A stretch of DNA of 64,000 bases from Paraphoma chrysanthemicola (GCA_020744225.1 JAGMWG010000021.1:186001-250000), one strand, 5' to 3'. Positions 47,489 through 59,984 are shown, counted from the first letter of the stretch. Notes: a model not told the origin generated them from the sequence alone. A program made the numbers and translations.

Positions 47489-49477
47489 AACTACTAGTTT
47501 AGAAAGACTATATCGCAATTATATCTTAAGTAGAAACTCTATTATCTAAGGTAAGAACTATAACTATAGATACTACTAATAATATTACTATTAAGGAGCT
47601 TACTGTAGAAATAGAGAATACAAAATAATTCTCTATTAAAGCTATAGAAAAGATTAAGAACCTTATAGTAATAATTGCTAAGCTCTAAGATAAACTCTTA
47701 AAACTAAGTCTACTTAAAAAGTTTAATAGCACACAAACAAAACTTAAAAGATTTCTTACTATAGTATCTATTTACTTAAATATTAATACTAGCAAAATCT
47801 CTAATAATACTGTAAAAGTATTCTTTATAGTAGTCTACTTTATAGAACGAGCTATAGAGTAGTTTAAGGTCTACCTTATTAACTAAATAAAATATAGTAC
47901 TAACTAGTAGAGTAATAAGATAATAGTAATCTTCTCTAGTTATAAATACTTTAAAAGGAAACTTATAATATTCTTTAGTAAAGTTAATACTAAAAGAGTA
48001 GCTAAATAAAAACTCTAATGCCTTAAATAAACCTAGTCTACTTTAATATATATATTAGAATTTAAATAACTTATAAGCAAACTTAACTAGAGAGAAGAAG
48101 CACTTATAGTACAATACTATAAAGACCTTAAGAATAATATCTAATACGAACTTATTTATATAAATTAACTAATAACCTTCTTAGTATTAGTAGAATAAGC
48201 TATTAGAATTAATAATTACTTATACTTCTAGCACTAAAGCAAGAAAGAATAGTTTACAGTTAGTTAGAACTACTAACTTAAGAAATATTAGAATTGTAGA
48301 GACTTAATAGTTCTTAGTGCAAACTATAAAAAGAAAAAGTATATTCTAAACTTAAAGAAAGAAGAACTCTATAAGAAGAGAGTATACTTTAGATATAAAG
48401 AAATAAGACACTTAGTAAGAAACTATTCTAAGAAATCTAATACTAGCTAACAAACTAAGATAGAAAATACTAAAAACTAAGTAGTAGCTAATAAAGAAAA
48501 TACTGTAAAACTTATAAAAATAAATAAATATAGCTTATTACATTAGACTATATACACTAATAATATTTACTATACTTATATAAGTAGTAAATAAGGTATA
48601 GAATACTAGTCTTAAAAGAATAAGATTATAGTAATCTAAGAGCCTAGAACACTAAAAGGTAAAGAGAAAGAGTCTATACTACAGAAATATAAAGACTCGT
48701 CTATAGAAAGAGATTTCGACAAAGTTATATAAATACTAGCTTCTACAATTAGAGAAGTAAATAGTAATTTATTAGAGAAATTAGAGAACAAAAAGAAACT
48801 ACCTTTTATTAAGAACCTCTTAAGAAAGAGATACTGCCTAAAAATATACTGCGTAGATAACTCTAAATATATAAGATAAATTAGAATAGTAGAAAAAGAA
48901 TAAATTAAGAAAATCTAAGACCTTACATACACTAAAACTCTTCGTTTCTTTAAAAAGAACTTAGTAGCCTTTACAGTTAAAGAGCTATATAATAACTAGA
49001 AATAAGAGTAACTAATAGAAACCTTATTTACTAAGTTTTAATCCTAGGTTATAAAGAATTTTTAACTAGAAGATAAGATGCTAGACAATAAGATATAGAC
49101 TAAAATCACATACTAAGTAGTAGAACTTAATAAGAAAGACTATTAGTATATAGTAATTAAATACTAAATTCCTATTCTCCTACATAAACTATAACTAGAA
49201 GATTAGTAGAAAAACTAACTAACTAAAGATAATAATAAACGTCTATAATCTAATTACCTAGTATATTATAAGATAGTCTAGGCTGTATATATTAGAAATA
49301 ATTATATAATATATAAAGAAGCTAAGAAAACCTATTAGATCTAGCCTATAAGAGTATTTACTAATACGCTTATAAAACTCTTACTATCTACTAAAATATA
49401 TAAGTAGAAGTAAGTAAGAGAATAAGAATATAAAGAATACGTATACATTAAACTAAAACCTCTTCTACTATTAGAAT

Positions 49478-49931
49478 TAGGCTGGTAAATGGGTTCGGGG
49501 TACCCACTCGTGGGTATGGGTTGGGTCGTGGTCGCACGGGCCGTGGGTAGGGGTTGGGTTGGGTTACTACTAGCGTGGGTAGAGGTTGGGTTGGGGTTGC
49601 TACTAGCGTGGGTAGAGGTTGGGTTGGGTCGCACGGACCATGGGTCGTGGTTGGGTTCGGGGTACCCACATGGGTCACTTTTTTGTTACTTTTTTGACTG
49701 CGCGCAATTGCGCGTAACTGTGATAAAACGCTGTTATAACAAGGCTTTGATGACTAAGACCCATCCCAACTCAGTCCGTGCGACCACAACCACAACCCAT
49801 GGTCCGTGCGACCACAGCCCAACCACTACCCACGCTTAGCGTGAAAAAGGTGGGTATTGGGTTGGGGTTGGGTTAGGGTCTTACGTAATCCAACCCAACC
49901 CCGACCCAACCCCTACCCATTTACCAGTCTA
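49478..49931. mobile_element. hAT-type MITE, GC-rich and free of RIP
   Basis: A 454-bp non-autonomous element. Terminal inverted repeats: left TAGGCTGGTAAATGGGT, right reversed TAGACTGGTAAATGGGT (17 bp, one mismatch). Perfect 8-bp target duplication ATTAGAAT at 49,470-49,477 and 49,932-49,939. Eight-base duplications and TAG-starting ends point to the hAT superfamily. Subterminal regions are packed with GGGTTGGGT-type repeats; a 33-bp unit around ACTAGCGTGGGTAGAGGTT occurs twice (about 49,564-49,630). The middle holds a 14-bp palindrome CGCGCAATTGCGCG (49,701-49,714). It has many intact CA, TG and CG dinucleotides, unlike all sequence around it, so it arrived after the host element was mutated or escaped RIP through small size. 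No transposase; frames across it are artefacts. It separates gag from protease of Gypsy-2. Confidence 0.9.
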
Positions 49932-52900
49932 ATTAGAATATATTCTTAGAAGAGTATAGTACTACTATCTAGAAAATAAATACCTAAAACACGTATAGAA
50001 TAAGATTAATACTAAGTTCTAGCCTAAGAAGGTACACTTATAAGAAATAATAAAGAAAACTAGTAACTCTAACTTACACATCTATATTAATAGAAGCTTA
50101 AATAAAAATAATATTAACACCTTAATAGATAGTAAGATAATACAAAACTTTATCTCTAAAAACTTTATTAAAATACTTAACCTCTTAATAATTAAGAAAA
50201 AGTACTTATAAGTAGTAAATATAATTAAAGAGAACAGCTTTAAAGAACTTATTATAGAGAAAGTACATAAACTATTAGAACTTAATAAATAGGTAGAAAT
50301 AGTTATTCTAGACGTTATAAGTATTAGTAATAAATAGAATACTATCTTAGAAATACTCTAGCTCTAATAAGTAAACCCTAATATTAATTAGTAAAGAAAG
50401 AAGATTAAATTTGTTAAATAACTAGATTATATTATCTAACTCTAAGCTATAAGTAGAGAAACCTACGAAATTAAGACTACTCTTCTACTAAAGAAATACA
50501 AAGATCTAGTAGACGTATTTAAAAAACTAGATAATAGTCTACTAGAATATTAATTATAAGACTATAAAATAACTCTAGTTCTAGATATAAAACTCTAAAG
50601 ATAACTACTATATAAGCTTATAGAATATAAATTAGATATTCTTAAGAAATATATTAATAAAGTACTAGATAAGAGATAAATTAGACTCTCTAAATCTCTT
50701 ATAGTATTACTAATCTTCTTTATTATAAAGAAAGAAACTAAGAATCTAAGACTATATATTAATTACTGCGATGTAAACTCTAAAACTATAAAGAATTACT
50801 ATTTACTACTACTAATAGTAGAAATATAAGACTAGCTGTCTAAAGTATAATAGTTTACACAACTTAATATTAAGAATGTATACTATACTATCTAAATAAA
50901 GAAGAGTTATAAATAGAAAATAGTATTTACCTCTAGAGAGAGACTTTATAAATATTAAGTTATACTCTTTAGGCTTACTAATATACTAGCTACCTTTTAA
51001 AAATAAATTAATAATATTCTAAGAGAGTATCTAGATGTATTTGCAATAGTATATCTTAATAATATTCTTATCTACTCTACTACATTAGAAGAATATAAAA
51101 GATATATAAGAGCTATTCTTAACGCACTTCTCTAAGCTAAACTCTATTTAAGCTTAAAGAAATGCGAATTCTATATTAAAAGTACTACCTTTCTAGAGTT
51201 TATTATTAAACTAGAAGTAATAAAGATAGATCTAATTAAGATTAAAGATATTAAGAAATAGAAGACTCTTAAGAACCTTAAAGAAGTGCAATTCTTCTTA
51301 GGATTCTATAATTACTACTAAAAGTTTATTCTAAAATAAACTAAACTAATATAACTATTAGTTAAACTTATAAAGAAGAATATCTTATTTACATAGAATA
51401 TAAAACGTAAGAACTTATTCACTAAGCTAAAGAAAGCGTTTATAAAGAAACTCGTTCTATAAATGTTTAATCTAGCGCTACTAATATTTATTAAGACTAA
51501 CGCCTTAAACTTTAGACTAGGAGCAGCTCTTCTATAAAGAGACTAGAATAGAAATAAATAACTTGTTTTCTACTAGTTCTAAAAAATAACTAAAGTAGAA
51601 TATAACTATAATATCTTTAATAAAGAACTTCTAGCTATAAAGAAAGCCTTTAAATAGTAGAGAGTAAACCTCTAAGAAGTATGATATAAAATAACAGTCT
51701 ACTTAGACTACAGAAATCTTACTAGATTTATAGTTAATAAAAAACTTATACTGTAATAAATCTAAACTGCGTAATTCTTTATAATACTTAACTTTAAAAT
51801 ACTCTACTATAAGAGAACTAAAAACCTAAGAGTAGATACCTTAAGTTAAAGACTAGAATACAAAGAAAATAAAATAATAAGTAGTATTATTTTACGAATA
51901 AACTTAGACAGTACTATAGTATATAACTACTTACAACTTACTATAAATATAGATATTTCTAAAAAATAAGATAACTAAATTAAATAGATTAGTAAGACTA
52001 TAAAGAAATTTACTACAGAAATTAAAGAAATTAAGAAAATAGTCTAAGAAGAAAATAGACTAATTCTTATTTTTAGATGTATCTATATTCTAAAATTTAT
52101 AAGAAAAGAATTTATAAGATAATTCTACGAATCTCTAATATATAGATACTAAGAAATTAAGAAAATACTATAATAACTTATAGAATAATATTACTTTCTT
52201 TATGTATAAGTATTAGTAATATAAGTTCTAGTAGAATGTGCAGACTACTACTAAAATAAGGTAGCTAGATACGCACTATACAAAGAACTCTAGCTAATAG
52301 AACTAGTAGAAAGACCTTAGAGAATAGTCGCACTTAACTTTATTACTAAACTCTCTAAGTTAAAAGAACTTATAATAGAAGTAAAATATAATACAATTCT
52401 TAATATAATTAATAAAGTAATAAAATACACGTACTTTGTTCTGTATATTAAAGTAACTAATATATAAGACTATATATATATTATAATACGATATGTTTAG
52501 AGTAAATATAGACTACTTAATAAGATTATCTCTAACTAAGATATTAAGTTTATATCTAAGTTCTAGTAAACTATGTACGTAAAAGCAGAAATTAAACTAG
52601 AAATATTAACTGTATTTTATTCTTAAATAGATAGAATTATAGAAAGAATAAACTAAATAGTAGAATAGTACCTAAGAATGTACCTTAACTATAGACAAGA
52701 TAACTAGGTATTATTACTACTTCTAGTACAGTTCGTATATAATATATTATAGTATAGTACTATATAGATAATACTATTCTTTATAAACTATAGATTCTTA
52801 CTAAAAATAGTAGAAGAACTAAGATAACTTAAATTCTATAGCTAAATAGCTAAAGAAAGAATCTAAACTATCTAGTAAATATACTAGCAACTCTACGAAG

Positions 52901-53723
52901 ATATATACTTTCTTTAAGAATTAATAGATAAATACTATAATAAAAAATAAAAGAAAGTACTTATCTTTAAGAAGAGATAGAAGGTTTAGCTACTATAAAA
53001 AAATATTAAGAGTAAAAGACTAAGTAGTAAACTAGACTACGTTAAAATCAAACTCTACGAAATTAAGAAATAAGTCTTACTAGTTAACTACTGTCTTAAA
53101 CTACTACAGACTATAAAGATATACTTAACCTTTTACGTTATACTTCTAGAAAAAGTACCTCTAGACGTAAGACCTATAATATATAAGGCTATAATATATA
53201 GATAAGATATAGAAGAATAGAAAGTTAATAAGATATTAGACTAAGAATAGTAAAATAGAAAAGACTACTACTTAGTCTAGTAGAAAGACTATAATACTAA
53301 AAGACAACTCTAGGAAAATATATAAGAACCTCTAGAAAATCTTAATTACTCTAAGTTGTTAAAAGACTTCTAAAGTTAAAACCTAATACTCTAAGTAACT
53401 TATCTTACAGCGAACTAAGAAAGGCATTAAAATTTATACCTAGAACGTTTATAGATAAACTCTTAAGAGAAACGTTATTACTAAGACTACTTAGAGAGAA
53501 GACTTAGTTGCTTACAGCGTTCTAAAGTGCTACCTTCTTAGCTTTCTCTTAATCTAACTTAGCTTCTAATACTACTAACTATACTAAGAATTTCTTATCT
53601 ATAAATTCTATATTCTTATAAAGATAAGCTAAATAAACTTAACTTACTACTAGTTTATTAAGAAGCTCTTTCTACTAAACCTCTACCTTAGTAATCTACT
53701 ATTATAGTTTTACTTACACTTAG

Positions 53724-53984
53724 TTAATAGATTACCTTAACTGCTCTTAGCTTAGACGTAAGAATTTTACTAATTAACTTATATTTAGATAATAGAACGC
53801 TAGTAAGTTTATAAGACTTCTGTACGTTTACATAAATATATACCTTATAAGTACGACTATTCTTAATAGATATAGTATAGGAAAATTCTTTTAAGAAATA
53901 ATAAGAATAAGGTATTATTTTAGAACTATTACAAAGAATATAATTAGTAAGATCTAGATAACGTTTAGTACTAGAAGAAGGCAT
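53724..53984 (-). other. Antisense open frame in the 3' part of Gypsy-2
   Basis: An 86-codon frame with an intact ATG at 53984, opposite to Gypsy-2, lying between its chromodomain and the polypurine tract. The sequence begins MPSSSTKRYLDLTNYILC and is rich in Tyr at spacings (YxxC, YSYY, YKVYIY) that could represent Cys codons changed by RIP. It ends in a Lys/Leu-rich part. I do not recognise it with certainty. Some fungal Gypsy elements carry a short antisense Cys-rich frame in this position; this could be one. It may equally be chance in a low-stop stretch. Confidence 0.4.
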
Positions 53985-54070
53985 AGACGTAGATAATAAC
54001 AGCTTAGATAATAGAGACTACTCTACTTATAATAAACTACTAGATTAGATAAACTTTTAAGCTAAAGGTA

Positions 54071-54083
54071 CAGAAGAGAAAGA
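54071..54083 (+). other. Gypsy-2 polypurine tract
   Basis: CAGAAGAGAAAGA immediately before the right LTR, in the plus orientation, as expected for priming of second-strand synthesis. Confidence 0.75.
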
Positions 54084-54523
54084 TAGTATTATAAACAGAG
54101 TTTATTATTACGAATTAACTCTACTTCTAATTAATTCTAATATAGGATTAGAGTATAAGAAAGAGAAAATACTAGAGTATAAAGACTACTATAATAATAA
54201 GTAGTGCAGTAAGACTAACTACAACCTAGATACGTAACTAATCTATAATCTATAATCTTAGATTATAGATTACAGATCTAATCCTAATCTATAAGAACTA
54301 TTACAGATTAAGTATAGTATATAGCTAGAGAAGAAGTTACTCTTTATACTTTATAGTTAAGAATTATATCTACTTAATATATTACTTTAGTAACTAACAC
54401 ACTTTATATATATACTTATCTATAACTTAACTATAATACCTTCTACTTAACTAAACATTCTAACGCCTTACCTACTTAGAATTAGCTACTCTTAGTAAGT
54501 TAGGACCTACGTTATATATAATA
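54084..54523 (+). repeat. Gypsy-2 3' LTR
   Basis: Direct repeat of the copy at 47,052; begins TAGTATTATAAACAGAG. Followed by GAGGT, which also precedes the left LTR. Differences between copies are almost all transitions. Confidence 0.85.
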
Positions 54524-54572
54524 GAGGTTAGAGTATCTAGTTCTATATTACTTATCTTAAGAGTATTTAAAG

Positions 54573-55073
54573 TGTAAAGAGATCTAAAGTTAGAAGTAAG
54601 CTTTATGTACTTAAGATTCTATAGTTAGTTCTTAGAGATAGAATATTAAAGAGAATTAGACAAAGTGCTATAAGATAGATTAAGAGAACAATAATTAATA
54701 GTAGAAGATTATACTAATATAGATAAAGAAGACTATAAGTTAAGTGTAAATAGTAACTAGTTATAGATTAAATACTAAGTTAAATACAATAAGCTGTAAG
54801 AGCTTATTACCTATATTTATATACTAGAAAGAGGCTTAGTAACTAAGTATATTATGCTTAGTTAATTAGTATAATTAGTATTACTTAGTGCTTAGTCTAC
54901 TTAGCTTACTTAGTACCTAATATAGTCTAGCGTACTAATTAAGTTACGTAACCTGCAGCTCTGTAGTGTAGCATCACTAGTTAGTTTCTATAAGCTTCTT
55001 GTTAGTAACTCGTTAATATCTAATTAGAGTATAATTAGCTACTTCTAGTCTACTTCCTAAGGTAACTGTAATA
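54573..55073 (-). repeat. Gypsy-1 LTR, right copy
   Basis: 501 bp, starts TGTAAAGAGATC and ends TAACTGTAATA; the 5' LTR of the minus-strand element. Followed by AACTC. The short leader (54,572 down to about 54,532) separates it from the Gypsy-2 insertion. Confidence 0.92.
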
Positions 55074-57815
55074 AACTCTTAGTATTTTTAACTAAGTATT
55101 AAATAGTTTTAAGACTAATATATTCTAGTCTTTTATATATTAAATCTATAGAGTTATTGTTAAGTACTAGCTCTTCTTTATTATTATTTTTAATAATAGA
55201 AGAGTCTTTATTAGAACTAGTATCTAGTTCTATAGTATTTTCTATAATAATATCTTATTCTTCTAGACTAGAGTCTACTAAACTTAGATTATTATTAGAA
55301 TCTTCTATATCTTCTTCTATAATATTACTAATACTAGTTAATACCTTTTTAGAATTAGATATATTATTAGAAGATTTAGTACTAATAGTACTAAAAATAC
55401 TAACTTCTTTTATATAACTACCTTCTATAAGAATAGTATTATTAGAAAGATATATATAGTATTTATCTTTATTAAAAGATAAGCTAAATTCCTTATTAGT
55501 TATTAAGCTTAAGCTTAATAGGTTAACACCTAATTTAGGAATATATAGAATATTATTTAATTTAACTAGCTTATTTATACTAGTAAATTTAAGTTCTATA
55601 TTACTTATACTACTAGCTTTAATTATTTTATTAGTATTACTCTACTTAATATTAGTATTAGTAGATTTAGTACTAGTAAATAATTCTTTAATATAGTAAG
55701 TATATATAGTAGTACTAGAATCTAAAATAAAATCTATAATAGTATTATTATTAGATTTTTTATTAGTATTACTAGTAGTAAAGATTAAAATAGTCTTTAC
55801 TTTAGTATTACTAACTTATTTAAGTCTTTTTTTAGGATATTTCTTATAGTAAGTAGATTCTAAGTATTCTTTTAGTTAGTAATAATTATAAACTTTATTA
55901 TTTTTAGTATTATTATAACTACTATTATTAGTAGTATTATTAATACTTTTAGCTTTAGACTTATTAGTCTTTTTAGCTTTAGTAGGTATAGCCATTTCTA
56001 CGTTACTATTATTATTATTTTTATTATAACTCTTATAGTTTACGTAGGTATAATTATTATTAGATTTATTATTAGACTTTAATCGTCTATTTTTATCTAA
56101 TAATTAATTTATAATATTATCTATAGTAATATTAGATTATTATTCTAATCTAATATCTTAAGTAATAATAGTAATAATATTATTATAATCTTTATTTAGA
56201 TTATTAAGTAATAGTACTACTATAAATTTATTAGGCAGTACTATATCTTTAGATTTTAGTTAATTTAATATTCTTCTAAAGTTATTAATATATAATTCTA
56301 AGTTATTTTTGATATTACTTAGAGTATTATTAATTAGTTCTTTAGAAAGAATATAATTACTACTAAAGCCTCACAATATATATAAATTCTTTAAGGTTTA
56401 TTCTAAAATATAGATACTAGTAATATATTACGATTATAGTAAAAGTCTATCTTCTAGAGCTAGTTTTACTATAGTAACAGCCTTTTTATTTTGTTATATA
56501 AGTTCTAAATTATTACCTAAATTAGCTAGATTAGTAACTATATTAAGGCCTTTTTTAGTTAATATTTAGCTTATACGTATATTCTAAATATTATAATTAC
56601 TAGATTCTTTAAGCTTAGGTATTCTATAGCTTAAAAAAGAATTAGCTATTTTAAATAAACTTCTTTATTAAAAGTTTATTATATAGCTTTTTTATATAGA
56701 AATATAGGCTTATTTTACTACTAGAACTCTTATTATCTTATTATTATTATAATAAGAGATAATAAGATTCTTATTATAAGTAGTTCTAAAATAAGCCTTA
56801 TTACGCGTATAAATATAAAATTATACACTAGATAATAAGAGTATCTAATAATTTTATATAAAAATATAGTATATAATATACTATAATTTTTAGTACAGTA
56901 ATGTAAAATAGATTATAGCTAATTTTAGAATATTAGCTTTCTTATAATTTTGCAGTTTTCTACAAAATTAGGTCTAAAATAGCTTATAACTTATTTTAGG
57001 TTATAGCTAGCGTACTTTTAATACTAGATTATAAAACTAGACTAAAAAGTGCTCTAGTTTCTATTCTCTAAGTATTTTTAGTATAGATAGCTAGCTTGTA
57101 ATAATTTTCTAATAATAGCTTAATTTGTAATAATTTACAAATAAGATAATATTAATCTTATATAGCTTTTTCTTAAATAAGACTTAGTATAAGTTTTATA
57201 AAAGACTTAGAGAGCTATAATTTCTACTAGAAACTTAAAGTAACTAAACGCAAAATAGTACTTCTCTATTATTTTAATTAATAATAGAGAGTAAATTTTA
57301 CAGAGTTAAAAAAAAAACTCTTAATAGTTATTCTTCTTATAATAATAGTATTAATAATAAGTATTATTACTTTTAACTTTAAAGTAATAGAACTTAATAA
57401 CTAATACTATTATATTTAGGAAGCTTTTAGATAAAAGTTTTAAATATAGTAGAATTAGATTACAATTTTATAATCTACCTCTTTAAATATAAATTACTCT
57501 AATAATAGAGTAGGTAGTAGGAATTTTTTTTTTAAAGATAGTACTTTTATTAAGAAATTCTAGTAGCTACTAGAACTTATTTTGTTATAAGTATACTAGA
57601 AGTAATAAGTTTCTAAGCTATTTTCCTAGTATATTATCTTATAATATACTTTTTAAAACGTACTAAAGTTACTAGCTACTTTACTCTTAAAAACTAATTA
57701 GAGACGAGTTTTTATACTCTCTACAAAAGATAATCTCTAAGTAGACTCTAGTATTACTATTCCTAGTGTAGAGTAAGTAGAGAGTATACTAGAATATATC
57801 TTAGAAAATACTATA

Positions 57816-59664
57816 ACGTGTTTTATAAGCGAGTCGTTAATACAAGCGAGTTGTTAGCTCTACTAACTTTGATTACCTCTTTAAGTATATAACTTAACTA
57901 CGTTGTAAGGCAGTATATATATATTAATGTAGCAATTTAAGCAGGATCTATAGAGTCTTTTTTACACGTTCTTGCGTTGTACTTAGTCTTTCTACACCTA
58001 CTGCAGCGCGTAAGAGTCTAGTAGCTAAGGCCTAATTACTCTCTATCTTAATACTCTTTACAAGTAATCTACTAATTAGCCTTACGTTAAGCAATTATAT
58101 TCTTACTAGCTCTCTTTATTAAGACTCTCTGCTTCTATATATGCTTTTTCTTGCGCTGCTTTTGCTTTAACGCTGCCTTGTTAGCCTTCTTAAAGCTAGT
58201 AATTCTCTTGCGCATTAGCTTAGCTAACAGGATTATTACTTTAGCGCTCTTCTTAAGCTAGTTAATTGCCTTAATAATTAATGTAGGCGAGGAGCTTTTG
58301 TGTTAGCGTACGCGCTTGCGAATTAGCGTTAATTAAGCCTTAAGCTCACGCGCGTTACTTAGTATACAAGCTTACTAGATAGCCTCTAGTAGAGTAGCAG
58401 GTGTAGGTGTATACAGCTGCACGTCTAGCTTTAATAAGACAGCGTCTAGCTAGAGAGGTACAAGACCTGTGCCTTAAAAGGCTAAGTAGATATTAGCTAT
58501 CGTAAACGTACAGTTAAAGGCTACCTTAAAGGCTAGTAGAAACTTAAGCTTTGTAATGTAGTTAATGTAGTATTAGATAAGAGCCTTAACCTTATAGCTG
58601 TACGCGCACTTTAACAGTAAGAAGCAGCTAATATTAAGAGGCTGCAGCAAGTAAGATAAGTAAGGTAGTATATAAAGTGTATAGATATTATTCTTCTTGT
58701 AGAGCTCTTGAAATTTAAGAGAGTAGTAACTCTTATACCTATTAAAGACAAGCAGGCAATATATACTAATAACGCAAGTCTTTGTGTAAGCGTTAAAGTG
58801 CTTAAGCTACTTAATTCTAAGCTTATTGTTTATCTAGCTATTATTACTAACTGCGATCGCCTAGTCGCGTAGAATATTCTTCTCGTACTAGGTAGATAGG
58901 TAATACTAGCTAGTAAAGATAAGAAAGAGTAGGATTGTCTAGCTAGTAGCGTTAATCGCAGTAATTACAGTCACCTACTTGCAATTGCTAGGCTAGATAG
59001 CCTTTAGCTAGTCTCTTCTCTCTAACCTAGTTATGATAAGCTAAGTTGTAATCTTACTTATTATAAAGCTAGCCTTGTTAAAGTTGTAGACGTTCTTATC
59101 GCAGATGCTGTACCTAGCCTTTGTCTGCTCTATGAGCTTAAACTATTAGCTAATTAAGATAGGATTCTTATATAGAGCTCTCTGCCTATTGTACGCTTAA
59201 GTAAAACGCGTTATAAGTTAGTCTGTACGCTTAACAAAGTTGCGCAGCTAGTAGACGCTAACGTAACTTACGCTATGCTGCGTAAGTAGCTTATTAGCTA
59301 TTGCACGTATAGCTTCGTACGTAGACGCGAATTCACGTGTATCTAAGTTAAGTATATGTCTAATAATTACCTCTTTCTCTAGCTTAGTAAGCTTCTTTAA
59401 GTTAGGTTAGTAATTGCGTCGTGTAGGCTTGCTAGCGTATTAGTTACGCATTGTTATACGAGAGATATTATAGACTATAGTAGCGCGGCTTTTAGACCTA
59501 ATCTGCTAGAATGTAATAGAATTAATAGCAAGCTAAATATTAGCTTTATTTAAAGGCGCTTAAGAAGCGTAGCGTAGAGCTATTGCACGTTGAGATAGAA
59601 GAGGTGATTAAAGTTAGTAGGGCTAACAACTTGCTTGTATTAACGACTCACTTATAAAACACGT
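57816..59664 (-). mobile_element. Fot1/pogo-type DNA transposon, moderately RIP-mutated
   Basis: 1849 bp between TA dinucleotides (57,814-57,815 and 59,665-59,666). Inverted repeats of about 55 bp: ACGTGTTTTATAAGYGAGTC at both ends, continuing with CGTTAATACAAGCRAGTTG and TTAGCYCTACTAACTTT (Y and R mark the differences). The minus strand holds a near full-length transposase: an N-terminal helix-turn-helix region near 59,560-59,350 (LEKEVIIRHILNLDTREF), NVYNFNKASFI (about 59,063-59,098), ITAINATS, LLQPLNISCFLLLKCAY, ITKLKFLLAFKVAF, and a C-terminal CSRCRKTKYNARTC zinc-knuckle-like end (about 57,990). The catalytic Asp in the NFDE position reads Asn. It keeps clearly more G+C than its flanks, so it is younger or less mutated than the Copia around it. 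Confidence 0.9.
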
Positions 59665-59984
59665 TATTAAATTTTATATTAAGTTACTAGAGTACTTAAG
59701 TTTCTTCTAGTAAGATAAAATTAAATAATACTATTTTCTTTATTCTTCTATACTCTATTTATACTAGTACTTAAAAGTAAAGCTAAATAAGAAGTACGTA
59801 ATATTCTTAAAAGCTTATAAAGACTTAAAAGTTACTAGTATACTAGTAGTATATAAGTATAGTTTAAGTTAAAAAACTCTAAAATAGAGTAAATAATTAC
59901 TCTTTGTTCTAGATAGACTAGCTTAGTAAGCTAGAATTATAATCTAGTAAATAAAATTCTCTTAGGTAGAGCTAAGCTTATAAC

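Larger units (their letters stand above)
47052..54523 (+). mobile_element. Gypsy-2: second chromodomain Gypsy, inserted in Gypsy-1
   Basis: A plus-strand Gypsy of about 7.5 kb (7.0 kb without the MITE). LTRs about 47,052-47,488 and 54,084-54,520. Gag covers about 47,580-48,450 with a zinc-knuckle remnant FRYKEIRHLVRNYSKK (Cys read as Tyr). Then protease LIDSKIIQNFI (about 50,122), reverse transcriptase with AIVYLNNILIYST (51,042-51,080), RNase H (FLGFYNYY 51,299 onward; about 51,430-51,760), integrase (about 52,070-52,850) and chromodomain (about 53,200-53,390, YYLV...WKDYNTK). A purine tract CAGAAGAGAAAGA (54,071-54,083) precedes the right LTR. Flanks share a 15-bp repeat TATAATAGAGGTTAG (47,040-47,054 and 54,517-54,531) that includes the likely 5-bp duplication GAGGT. 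It landed immediately upstream of the Gypsy-1 gag start. RIP-inactivated. Confidence 0.88.
40406..55073 (-). mobile_element. Gypsy-1: chromodomain Gypsy (chromovirus) inserted in the Copia element
   Basis: Minus-strand Gypsy, 14.7 kb with its own nested insertion, about 7.2 kb without. Flanked by a perfect 5-bp duplication AACTC (40,401-40,405 and 55,074-55,078); both LTRs are 501 bp. A purine-rich tract abuts the left LTR (40,907-40,922 read on the minus strand), which fixes the orientation. Right to left: gag start region near 47,035, zinc knuckle remnant (about 46,215-46,275), protease (about 44,880-44,910), reverse transcriptase with YLNNILIY (43,823-43,850; active form YLDD), integrase core (about 42,720-42,290), and a C-terminal chromodomain (EEENKFKVKEILDYQDTK, about 41,735-41,835). 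PR-RT-RH-IN order plus chromodomain defines a chromovirus, which usually targets heterochromatin. Stops and Asp-to-Asn changes throughout show RIP. Confidence 0.9.

Noticed and set aside
49341..49839. Three overlapping frames with repeated PNPYP or VGLG-like strings
   Set aside because: They translate the GGGTTGGGT arrays of the MITE and run across its ends.
49861..49885. GGGTTAGGG-like string resembling telomere repeat
   Set aside because: Single occurrence inside the MITE subterminal array; explained by the GGGTTGGGT repeats, not an internal telomere.
55157..55417. 86-codon plus-strand frame rich in Ser, Leu and Ile
   Set aside because: Complement of the Copia gag/protease region on the minus strand; its frame reflects RIP bias.
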